DNA of 39,835 nucleotides. Source: Oscillospiraceae bacterium. Lineage in GTDB: Bacteria > Bacillota > Clostridia > Saccharofermentanales > Saccharofermentanaceae. The DNA lies in NCBI GenBank assembly GCA_902764825.1, contig CACWXL010000016.1:1-39835 (forward strand), read 5' to 3'. The position numbers and the translations under genes are program-made. Positions 26,739-32,736 of this stretch are shown here, in pieces. The number at the start of each line of letters is the position of its first letter. Positions within the stretch are counted from its first letter, which is position 1. Below the pieces are notes generated by a model. That model was not told the DNA's origin and did no database searches. It saw only the letters and a program-made list of their open reading frames with translations.

Positions 26739-27468
26739 GCTCTGCACCATTAAGAACATTATATGCAACAAATGCCGCTTCGGAATCCATATTGCAATAC
26801 AGCTGATACATCGGAATCTTGCGTCCAAGGCGTGTTAAAAGTGCTAATGTCTTCTCAAGCCCTGTCTTATCAATGGGGCGGTAACTTTGCTGAATTAGAA
26901 CCGGAAGCACCTGTGACATAGGGACCTGTTCGATATGGTTATCTTTCCCTCGATTAAGAAAAACGATCCCACATAACTTCACTCCCGTATTTCGGTTCAT
27001 TCTCTCCTTGCCTGCCCACGGAGTACCGTAAACAGTACACTCATCCCCAATATGTATAAGCGGTTTATCGCCATTTACAACATAACTTCCGGGGATATTC
27101 TTAAGCCACAGATTGATGTGGGTAGTCTTACCTGTTCCTGAAGGTGCAGTAAAAAGCCACGCCTTATCACCCACCGCAACTACAGCCCCATGCATAAGGA
27201 AAGTATCGTAATCCAACAACTTTGTTGCAATCTTCCTGTACACAGCAAGCGTCTCAAGGTACGAATCCAGATAATCTACAACAGGGATACCCTCTATCTG
27301 AGCCTCACGAGCATTAACTCTCTTCTCATACAAGATATCTTCAGGCGTAACTGTCACAGTTATGTCAGCAGGCTTATCAGTAAGATAATCACGGCAAAAA
27401 TCATACACCTCATCAAAGAGGCTCTTTACCGCAATATTTTTTCCTGCGAGATTAACTGTAAACTCCAT
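26731..27468 (-). CDS. HPr kinase-like P-loop protein
   Basis: This 245-residue soluble protein has the HPr kinase/PEP carboxykinase-type core: P-loop APSGTGKTTHINLW (about residues 105-118), VVNGDKPLIHI with the metal-binding Asp, and YGTPWAGKERMN. Proteins of this type occur beside PqqD-like proteins in peptide clusters; in some lasso clusters a relative phosphorylates the precursor. It has no HprK N-terminal domain, so it is not the carbon-regulation kinase. It starts one base after the peptidase stop and its stop overlaps the ABC start. The likely role is phosphorylation of the leader-bearing proteins; this is inference. Confidence 0.8.
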   Translation of the reverse strand: MEFTVNLAGKNIAVKSLFDEVYDFCRDYLTDKPADITVTVTPEDILYEKRVNAREAQIEGIPVVDYLDSYLETLAVYRKIATKLLDYDTFLMHGAVVAVGDKAWLFTAPSGTGKTTHINLWLKNIPGSYVVNGDKPLIHIGDECTVYGTPWAGKERMNRNTGVKLCGIVFLNRGKDNHIEQVPMSQVLPVLIQQSYRPIDKTGLEKTLALLTRLGRKIPMYQLYCNMDSEAAFVAYNVLNGAEHE

Positions 27469-27469
27469 A

Positions 27470-27952
27470 TCATCTACCTATGTGAAATATCTTCTTTATG
27501 CCTCTTTTGATCTTACTGCCAAAGCGTATGATTTTGTTTCGCATGAAAACCATAAAAGATCTGAATCTCCACGGCTTGCACCAGAGATATTTATATAACG
27601 CATACCCAAAGCCTGACAATTCAATAGGCTTGTTGCCACGCTGTGCTGATTTTACTACACCAAGAATGTCTTTAGGATCAACAATGTCATAATCTATGCA
27701 GTTATCGCCTGCGATTATGAACTTACCATCACGGCGCTTTCCAACGATTCTATGTAGAACATATTGTTCTCCCTTAGAAGGAAGATCCCTATAGAATAGT
27801 ACTATATCGAGGTTTTTAAGCGTTTCAGGATCACAAGAAACTACGAGAATAGCATCTTCATCAGTGCGAAACAAAGGGCGCATACTTACGCCCTTGATCG
27901 TGAAGATTATCTTGCCGGACTTTTTTAGTTCGTCGCCGTAAGAGGTCGTCAT
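27470..27952 (-). CDS. S24/S26 signal-peptidase-like protease (SipW type)
   Basis: This 160-residue protein has the serine protease motif GVSMRPLF (Ser23) and VLHRIVGK (His67), then AGDNCIDYD with candidate Asp83 and Asp89. His in place of the bacterial Lys marks the ER/SipW subtype with a Ser-His-Asp arrangement. Unlike true signal peptidases it has no N-terminal membrane anchor; only a basic, aromatic C-terminal tail could touch the membrane. Its ATG overlaps the PqqD-like stop (TAATG). In this cluster it is the obvious candidate for removing the shared leader, since the exporter lacks a protease. Confidence 0.82.
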   Translation of the reverse strand: MTTSYGDELKKSGKIIFTIKGVSMRPLFRTDEDAILVVSCDPETLKNLDIVLFYRDLPSKGEQYVLHRIVGKRRDGKFIIAGDNCIDYDIVDPKDILGVVKSAQRGNKPIELSGFGYALYKYLWCKPWRFRSFMVFMRNKIIRFGSKIKRGIKKIFHIGR

Positions 27953-28233
27953 TACGCTATAAGCAATCCTTCCTGATAAAGTATTTCAAGAAATTCTTCT
28001 GTAAACTTAGCAATCTCCTCAGGAGTTGAATCTGTATATTTTGTTTGAAGTGACTTAACAAGATTATCGAAAGAGATACCTTTTTCTCTACTCAAATTCA
28101 GGATAGCGATAATATCAGACGCCTCCTCGTTTAAACGCAGCATTCCATGAAACTTGGCATTGTCTTCACCAACAGCTACAGCCGAGATCTCCCCATCCAT
28201 ATTCATTACAGCCATCTCTACTGCTAGTCTCAT
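27952..28233 (-). CDS. PqqD-like peptide recognition protein
   Basis: This 93-residue protein has the PqqD/RiPP recognition fold: two or three short strands (AVMNMDGEISAVAVGE), the LRLNEEASDIIAIL segment, and helices containing FTEEFLEILYQEGLL. Proteins of this fold bind leader peptides and present them to processing enzymes. Its AGGAGG ribosome binding site lies directly after the terminator T tract, so it depends on read-through or on a promoter I cannot see. It is the first enzyme-side gene after the two leader-bearing proteins and probably reads their common VVRFNESDVIVASG motif. Confidence 0.85.
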   Translation of the reverse strand: MRLAVEMAVMNMDGEISAVAVGEDNAKFHGMLRLNEEASDIIAILNLSREKGISFDNLVKSLQTKYTDSTPEEIAKFTEEFLEILYQEGLLIA

Positions 28234-28244
28234 TAAATCCTCCT

Positions 28245-28284
28245 AAAAAAACTTGCAGCTGTGAGCCGTACCCACAGCTGCAAG
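28245..28284 (-). terminator. Strong terminator between leader-bearing protein A and the processing genes
   Basis: CTTGCAGCTGTG and CACAGCTGCAAG form 12 perfect pairs around a nine-base loop, followed by seven T residues. It stands 31 bases after the stop of protein A, directly before the pqqD-like ribosome binding site. This arrangement would make much more precursor than enzyme mRNA. Confidence 0.92.
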
Positions 28285-28315
28285 CAGCAAAAACTAATTA
28301 TGTAAATCGAACAGA

Positions 28316-28690
28316 TTACTGCCAATAAGTTAAACCATTGTCAGTGCTTCTATATGTGCCGTTAAAGATACTACCATCAAATGTACGTGAATCAGCATCT
28401 TTAGCATCATTTTTCAACAATTCAGCTAAAGTAGTAGCAGTACCATTCTGAAGCTTAAAAGTAGAACCAGAGTTGAAATTCTGATCAGCTAAATTCTCAA
28501 GCTCCTGATAGCTATATGTTGAGCTGTTATTACCATGAGTATATGTTGCCCAGCCATCCTTTGTAGATGAGTTATCCTGGTTACCAATACCCCATGCACC
28601 AAATGTAACAAAACGAGTATCACCGCTAGCTACGATTACATCGCTCTCATTGAAGCGAACTACTTCCATTTCGGGTGTTTTCATTGTCAT
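28316..28690 (-). CDS. Leader-bearing small protein A (putative RiPP-like precursor)
   Basis: This 124-residue protein starts MTMKTPEMEVVRFNESDVIV followed by ASG. The VVRFNESDVIVASG stretch is identical to that of protein B, while the rest is unrelated or very diverged. The remainder has no Cys, is rich in Asn, Ser, Thr and Gly, and ends TYWQ. I chose ATG 28690 because it aligns with the start of protein B and lies 11 bases after AAGGAG; an upstream TTG is possible. A constant leader and variable core beside a PqqD-like protein, protease, kinase and exporter is precursor logic. The absence of Cys argues against lanthipeptides or sactipeptides. The mature form and function are unknown. Confidence 0.75.
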   Translation of the reverse strand: MTMKTPEMEVVRFNESDVIVASGDTRFVTFGAWGIGNQDNSSTKDGWATYTHGNNSSTYSYQELENLADQNFNSGSTFKLQNGTATTLAELLKNDAKDADSRTFDGSIFNGTYRSTDNGLTYWQ

Positions 28691-28742
28691 AATCAAACTC
28701 TCTCCTTAATTTTCTAGAAGTTTCTCAATTTCCAACGTGGTT

Positions 28743-28772
28743 ACGATAACATAAAGTTACAAGTTGTGTCAA
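28743..28772 (-). promoter_or_regulatory. Promoter of protein A
   Basis: TTGACA (28772-28767) and TATCGT (28748-28743) are 18 bases apart, with an extended TG motif before the -10. Protein A thus has its own promoter, separate from protein B. Confidence 0.7.
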
Positions 28773-28796
28773 CAAAATTTTCAATATTTTAATAAT

Positions 28797-28837
28797 GTTA
28801 TTATTACTAACACAAATTTTGTTATTATCGCTAACAC
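28797..28837. repeat. 17-base direct repeats upstream of the protein A promoter
   Basis: GTTATTATTACTAACAC (28797-28813) and GTTATTATCGCTAACAC (28821-28837) differ at two bases and are 24 bases apart. The nearer copy is 24 bases upstream of the -35, where activators of peptide gene promoters often bind as tandem dimers. Confidence 0.6.
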
Positions 28838-28938
28838 TGCTGGACATTCACACTTTTGTTAAATTAATAATTCTGCAAATACAAAATCGTCTCTTTGACC
28901 GACTCTTACATCACAATAAATCAGTGAAAAATCACTTA

Positions 28939-29307
28939 TTACTGGTGAACAAAAGCATCTCCATTCCATACATAGTCTCCATTAGAAACATAAAGAGACT
29001 GAGACATGGAATCAAGCATGAACATGTCTTCCGTTGTGAATTTTGATCCCATTTGGTATCCCTGGAAAGAACCCTGGAACAATCCGGCCAGTCCGTGAGA
29101 AGCCAACGCCTCATTCAAAGGAGCTGCGTCTTTATATGTTACGCCCCTGAATGTAACTTCACCATCTTCAGAAACTGAATTAGCAAAGCCACTGACTGTA
29201 GCTTTGTGAAGTGCCGGAGCCGGTGCCGGTCGCGGATTCCCACTAGCTACAATAACATCTGATTCATTGAAACGAACCACTCCTACATTAGGTGTTTCCA
29301 TCTTCAT
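28939..29307 (-). CDS. Leader-bearing small protein B (putative RiPP-like precursor)
   Basis: This 122-residue protein starts MKMETPNVGVVRFNESDVIV followed by ASG, sharing the leader of protein A. The core begins NPRPAPAPA, has no Cys, is rich in Gly, Ser, Phe and Asp, and ends AFVHQ. The ribosome binding site is modest (GGTGG). It has its own strong promoter. Only a weak hairpin (AGTGA and TCACT arms) follows the stop, so read-through into protein A is possible. If the S26-like protease cuts after the leader, small residues Ala, Ser and Gly sit at the expected site. Function is unknown; a secreted peptide or surface protein are both possible. Confidence 0.72.
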   Translation of the reverse strand: MKMETPNVGVVRFNESDVIVASGNPRPAPAPALHKATVSGFANSVSEDGEVTFRGVTYKDAAPLNEALASHGLAGLFQGSFQGYQMGSKFTTEDMFMLDSMSQSLYVSNGDYVWNGDAFVHQ

Positions 29308-29339
29308 AAAACCACCATCTTTAACCTTTCAAAGTGTTT

Positions 29340-29353
29340 CGGTTTGCAAACCG
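29340..29353. repeat. 14-base perfect palindrome at the protein B start site
   Basis: CGGTTTGCAAACCG is a perfect palindrome starting three bases after the -10 box, over the expected transcription start. This is typical placement for a repressor operator. Confidence 0.6.
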
Positions 29354-29356
29354 ATT

Positions 29357-29387
29357 ATTATAACCACAAAGCAGTACAATATGTCAA
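29357..29387 (-). promoter_or_regulatory. Promoter of protein B
   Basis: Perfect TTGACA (29387-29382) and TATAAT (29362-29357) boxes are 19 bases apart, slightly longer than optimal. A further inverted repeat, ATTTTCTA and TAGAAAAT with six bases between (29412-29433), lies 24 bases upstream of the -35. Confidence 0.7.
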
Positions 29388-29505
29388 TAAGAAATTTCGA
29401 TTTTTTATTACATTTTCTAAAAATATAGAAAATTTGATTTCTAGCCGTTCCCGGAGTCCTGTCGCCCCCTATCGCGTAACAAGGCTAACTAATATATATA
29501 AGGTT

Positions 29506-29514
29506 TGTTATAAT
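29506..29514 (+). promoter_or_regulatory. Extended -10 promoter of the methyltransferase gene
   Basis: TGTTATAAT ends only seven bases before the ATG at 29522, with no -35 and no ribosome binding site. Transcription would begin at or next to the A of the start codon, giving a leaderless mRNA. Confidence 0.55.
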
Positions 29515-29521
29515 TCTTCTT

Positions 29522-30748
29522 ATGAAAATTATCATTACTACATTATTCGGACTTGAATCACCGACTAAAGGCGACCTCCTGGACAGGGGTTACGACAAGG
29601 AACGCATTGAAGTAAGCGACGGCGTCGTAACGCTTGAGGGAGATTTTTATGACGTTGCCCGCGCCAATATGTGGGTAAAGCATGCAGAGCGTATCTTTTT
29701 CGAAGCCGGCGAATTCAACTGCGGAACTTCAGATGATGCAGATACGAACTTCAATGCATTTTTCGAAGGCACCAGAGCCATCAAATGGTCTGACTACATT
29801 CCGGCAGGCTGGGCGTTCGTTATAAACGGTTTTTCTAGGAAATCAAAATTATACGGCATCCCTGCACTTCAAAAGCTCGCAAAGAAAGCGATCGCAGAGA
29901 GCCTTGCAATATCAAGAGGCCTATCGGCTGATACTGTGATCAGCGAGAATGAGGAGATGGGCACGGTTAAGATCCAGTTCGGCATCGTTAATGACGTTTG
30001 CCGCTTCATGATCGATACAACGGGCGCAGGACTTCATAAGCGCGGCTACAGGCCGTTGACGCACGAAGCTCCTATAAGAGAGACTCTGGCATCGGGAATG
30101 CTCACATACGCTAAATACCGCCCTTACGGCAACGAGGCACTTGTCGATCCTTTCTGCGGATCAGGCACTATCGTTATCGAAGCAGCAAGGACCGCGTGCG
30201 GAATAGCGCCCGGAAGGGACCGTCATTTTGCTTACGAAGATCTCCCTTACATCGGCAAAGAGCCATACAGGAGAGCGCTTCAGGAAGCCCTCGACAACGA
30301 AGATACGGAGCCGATGGACGACTGCTATTTCTTCGGTTCGGATATTGACCCTAAAGCTATTGAATCTGCTAAACGCAACGCTGAGGCCGCAGGTGTCGGT
30401 GCACATACAAAGTTCAGGATCTGCGACGCATCCAAGATGCTCCCGGATTATCTCGAGAAGCTCACTTCCCTTCCCAGGCAGCTCGTCATAACGAATCCTC
30501 CTTACGGCGGACGTCTCATGACGCCTGAGGACGCGGCAAAGATCTATAAGCTCATCGACCGCAATTACCTTACAAAAAACGGTTTCTGCAAGAAGGGCTT
30601 AAGGCTCTCTGTCATAACGCCTGAGAATGCTTTCGAGGAAGCAACGGGACATAAGGCTGACAAGCGCGTAAAGCTCTACAACGGCGCTATCGTGTGCACC
30701 TTGAGCAATTATTTCAAACTGGGTGACAAGAACAATGGTAACCGTTAA
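29522..30748 (+). CDS. THUMP-domain class I RNA methyltransferase (RlmL/YpsC-like)
   Basis: This 408-residue protein probably methylates a guanine N2 in 23S rRNA using SAM. The N-terminal part (about 1-160) is a ferredoxin-like and THUMP RNA-binding region. The catalytic domain has VDPFCGSGTIVIEAA (about 207-221), the SAM-binding FFGSDIDPKAIESA, and the active site TNPPYGGR (about 323-330), as in RlmL and TrmN-type enzymes. Its length and layout match the first half of E. coli RlmL and the Gram-positive YpsC family. The start at 29522 has no ribosome binding site and may be leaderless. It overlaps the next gene by 14 bases. Confidence 0.9.
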   Translation: MKIIITTLFGLESPTKGDLLDRGYDKERIEVSDGVVTLEGDFYDVARANMWVKHAERIFFEAGEFNCGTSDDADTNFNAFFEGTRAIKWSDYIPAGWAFVINGFSRKSKLYGIPALQKLAKKAIAESLAISRGLSADTVISENEEMGTVKIQFGIVNDVCRFMIDTTGAGLHKRGYRPLTHEAPIRETLASGMLTYAKYRPYGNEALVDPFCGSGTIVIEAARTACGIAPGRDRHFAYEDLPYIGKEPYRRALQEALDNEDTEPMDDCYFFGSDIDPKAIESAKRNAEAAGVGAHTKFRICDASKMLPDYLEKLTSLPRQLVITNPPYGGRLMTPEDAAKIYKLIDRNYLTKNGFCKKGLRLSVITPENAFEEATGHKADKRVKLYNGAIVCTLSNYFKLGDKNNGNR

Positions 30749-31580
30749 GATACCTTTCTTAGACCTCCTCAAGGTCGCAGATTCCGGTCAGGCATTCAGG
30801 ATAAAGGTTATAGACGATACCCATGTTGAGCTCGTCGCTTTCGGCAGGTATCTTCAGATCGCCCGTACAGCCAAAGACACATTTGCTTTCTCCTGCACTG
30901 AGAAAGAATTCGAGGATATCTGGAAGCCTTATCTCGACATGAGCCGTGATTACGGCAAGATCGTAAAGTCAATCGATAAAAACGATGAATACCTCATGGC
31001 CGCAGCAAAGTTCGGCGAAGGCATAAGGATCTTAAAGCAGGATATTTTCGAGACCACGATAAGCTACATAATCTCACAGAGGCGCTCCATCCCGTCGATA
31101 ACGACATCCGTCGAGCGAATCTCGAAGCTCTGCGGGAAGAAGATCAAAGCACCAAAGCTCGATAAGCCATTCGTTACGCCTCTCGAGAAAGAATACTATG
31201 CCTTCCCTACACCCGAAGAACTCAACGCTCTTCCGTTCGCTGATCTCGAAAACACGGGCGTCGGATACAGAGCGCCTTACATCGCAAGAGCCGCTGAGGA
31301 ATTCTGCTCGGGCAAATTAGACCCTGAAGCACTCTCAGCACTTTCTGACGATGACCTTTATAAGGCTCTGACGGCCATGTACGGCGTCGGAACGAAGGTT
31401 GCCAACTGTGTAATGCTTTTCGCGTTCGCGAGGACAGGGCGCTTTCCTGTGGACGTCTGGATACAGCGGATCGAGGACAGATACTACAACGGACACTTCG
31501 ACTGCACGCCTTACCCTGACACGGCAGGGATAATGCAGCAGTTCATGTTCTATTACGAGCGCAGAAAGCCACAGATATAA
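30735..31580 (+). CDS. 8-oxoguanine DNA glycosylase (OGG1-like)
   Basis: This base excision repair enzyme removes oxidised guanine and cuts the strand. The N-terminal domain resembles the OGG N domain. The helix-hairpin-helix GPD domain includes the catalytic Lys in MYGVGTKVANCVMLF, which matches VGTKVADC of human OGG1, and the catalytic Asp in FPVDVWIQRI. About 281 residues is normal. I chose ATG 30735, eight bases after GGGTGA; a GTG four codons earlier is possible. It overlaps the methyltransferase gene and is likely coupled to it. Confidence 0.9.
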   Translation: MVTVKIPFLDLLKVADSGQAFRIKVIDDTHVELVAFGRYLQIARTAKDTFAFSCTEKEFEDIWKPYLDMSRDYGKIVKSIDKNDEYLMAAAKFGEGIRILKQDIFETTISYIISQRRSIPSITTSVERISKLCGKKIKAPKLDKPFVTPLEKEYYAFPTPEELNALPFADLENTGVGYRAPYIARAAEEFCSGKLDPEALSALSDDDLYKALTAMYGVGTKVANCVMLFAFARTGRFPVDVWIQRIEDRYYNGHFDCTPYPDTAGIMQQFMFYYERRKPQI

Positions 31581-31618
31581 GGGTAAAAATTTACTTTTTT
31601 GAAATTGCATTTTGGCAC

Positions 31619-31647
31619 TTGACACTCCATACATCTAACTTTATAAT
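31619..31647 (+). promoter_or_regulatory. Consensus promoter of tRNA-Leu
   Basis: Perfect TTGACA (31619-31624) and TATAAT (31642-31647) boxes with 17 bases between, 28 bases before the tRNA. This is the strongest promoter in the window. Confidence 0.93.
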
Positions 31648-31675
31648 TACAAGGCTTGCTCACAAGCGGTTATAT

Positions 31676-31760
31676 GCGGCCGTGGCGGAACTGGCAGACG
31701 CGCACGTTTGAGGGGCGTGTGGGTAATTCCATACGAGTTCAAGTCTCGTCGGCCGCACCA
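31676..31760 (+). tRNA. tRNA-Leu (anticodon GAG)
   Basis: Acceptor arms GCGGCCG (31676-31682) and CGGCCGC (31750-31756) pair perfectly, followed by A and an encoded CCA. The D loop contains the conserved GG-type region, the anticodon loop TTGAGGG gives GAG (codons CUC and CUU), and a long variable arm typical of tRNA-Leu precedes the T arm with GTTCAAGTC. Length is 85 bases. Confidence 0.96.
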
Positions 31761-31765
31761 ATTAA

Positions 31766-31793
31766 AAAGGTTGTCTCAATCGAGGCAACCTTT
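31766..31793. terminator. Bidirectional terminator between tRNA-Leu and the ZIP gene
   Basis: AAAGGTTGTCTC and GAGGCAACCTTT form 12 pairs (one wobble) around AATC. A T-rich run follows on the plus strand (to 31800) and TTTTTAATT follows on the minus strand, so it can end both the tRNA and the ZIP transporter transcripts. Confidence 0.85.
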
Positions 31794-31830
31794 ATTATTT
31801 CTATCACTCTGTTTGCCCGAAAACAAACGA

Positions 31831-32610
31831 TCAACCGAGTGCTACATCAAGCACCATCATGACGACAAATCCGATGCTGAAAGCAATCGTTCCCCAGTTG
31901 GAATGCTCGCCTTCACTCATCTCAGGTATAAGCTCCTCAACGACAACGTACATCATGGCACCGGCTGCAAAAGCGAGCATGTAAGGAAGGGTTGCCGTTA
32001 CAAAACTGAATGCAAATATGGTTATTACTGCTGCAACCGGTTCTACTGCGCCTGAAAGGACTCCGTACCAGAACGTCTTCGATTTGGACATTCCTTCGCC
32101 CCTTAAAGGCATCGACACGATGGCTCCTTCAGGAAAATTCTGGATAGCAATACCGATCGCCAATGCCAAAGCACCTGCAGCACTTACAAGATTGCTTCCT
32201 GCAACGAGGTTTGCATATACAACACCTACGGCCATGCCCTCCGGGATGTTATGGAGCGTAACCGCAAGTATAAGCTTCGTAGTTCTCTTAAGTGTCGATC
32301 TCGGTCCTTCTCCTTCACTGTTCATATGCATGTGAGGCGTAATAACATCGAGCAGGAGCAGGAATCCGATACCAATAAGGAATCCTATAGCTGCCGGCAA
32401 AAAGGCAAGTCTGCCCATATGTTCAGAGCTTTCCAAAGCCGGCTGCAAAAGGCTCCAGAAAGAAGCTGCAACCATGACACCCGCAGCAAAACCCGTAAGA
32501 ATGCGCTTAAGTTTGTCCGATATCTCATTCTTAAGAAAGAATACCATCGCCGCGCCCAAGGACGTTCCTGCAAACGGGATCAGTATTCCTATAACGATCT
32601 GAATATTCAT
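31831..32610 (-). CDS. ZIP family metal transporter
   Basis: This is an inner membrane importer of zinc or other divalent metals. At 259 residues it has about eight membrane segments. The metal-site motifs LHNIPEGMAVG and IAIQNFPEGA in helices four and five are clear. A His- and Met-containing loop (TPHMHMNSEGEG) precedes helix four. ATG 32610 follows GGAGGTG by seven bases; the five-codon longer frame would place the ribosome binding site inside the gene. It is a single-gene unit with its own operator-like repeat. Confidence 0.93.
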   Translation of the reverse strand: MNIQIVIGILIPFAGTSLGAAMVFFLKNEISDKLKRILTGFAAGVMVAASFWSLLQPALESSEHMGRLAFLPAAIGFLIGIGFLLLLDVITPHMHMNSEGEGPRSTLKRTTKLILAVTLHNIPEGMAVGVVYANLVAGSNLVSAAGALALAIGIAIQNFPEGAIVSMPLRGEGMSKSKTFWYGVLSGAVEPVAAVITIFAFSFVTATLPYMLAFAAGAMMYVVVEELIPEMSEGEHSNWGTIAFSIGFVVMMVLDVALG

Positions 32611-32629
32611 ATTCAACACCTCCAATAAG

Positions 32630-32661
32630 ATTATAGCTTATAGTTAGTCATAACTAACTAT
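32630..32661 (-). promoter_or_regulatory. ZIP promoter with metalloregulator-like operator
   Basis: A perfect inverted repeat of ATAGTTAGT and ACTAACTAT with four bases between (32640-32661) lies directly upstream of TATAAT (32635-32630), covering the spacer and -35. The GTTAG/CTAAC half-sites resemble DtxR/IdeR/MntR-type boxes. A repressor bound here would block transcription when metal is plentiful. Confidence 0.65.
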
Positions 32662-32672
32662 CTATAATGCAC

Positions 32673-32706
32673 AAAGAAAAACCGCTCCTCAGAGTGAAGA
32701 GCGGTT
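32673..32706 (-). terminator. Terminator of the long surface protein gene
   Basis: AACCGCTC and GAGCGGTT arms (32680-32706) are followed on the minus strand by TTTTTCTTTG. The stem is the same as in the terminator at 38789-38818. Confidence 0.88.
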
Positions 32707-32736
32707 CATTTGCCTTTTAGTTTTCGAAAACAAAGA

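Noticed and set aside
26739..26828. Longer ABC exporter start
   Set aside because: The extra codons lie inside the HPr-kinase-like gene, and the ATG at 26738 forms a typical overlap with its stop.
28316..29307. Lanthipeptide or sactipeptide precursors
   Set aside because: Neither protein has any Cys, and no dehydratase, cyclase or radical SAM gene is present.
31656..31862. Open frame covering the tRNA-Leu region
   Set aside because: It is a chance frame through a clear tRNA and its terminator.
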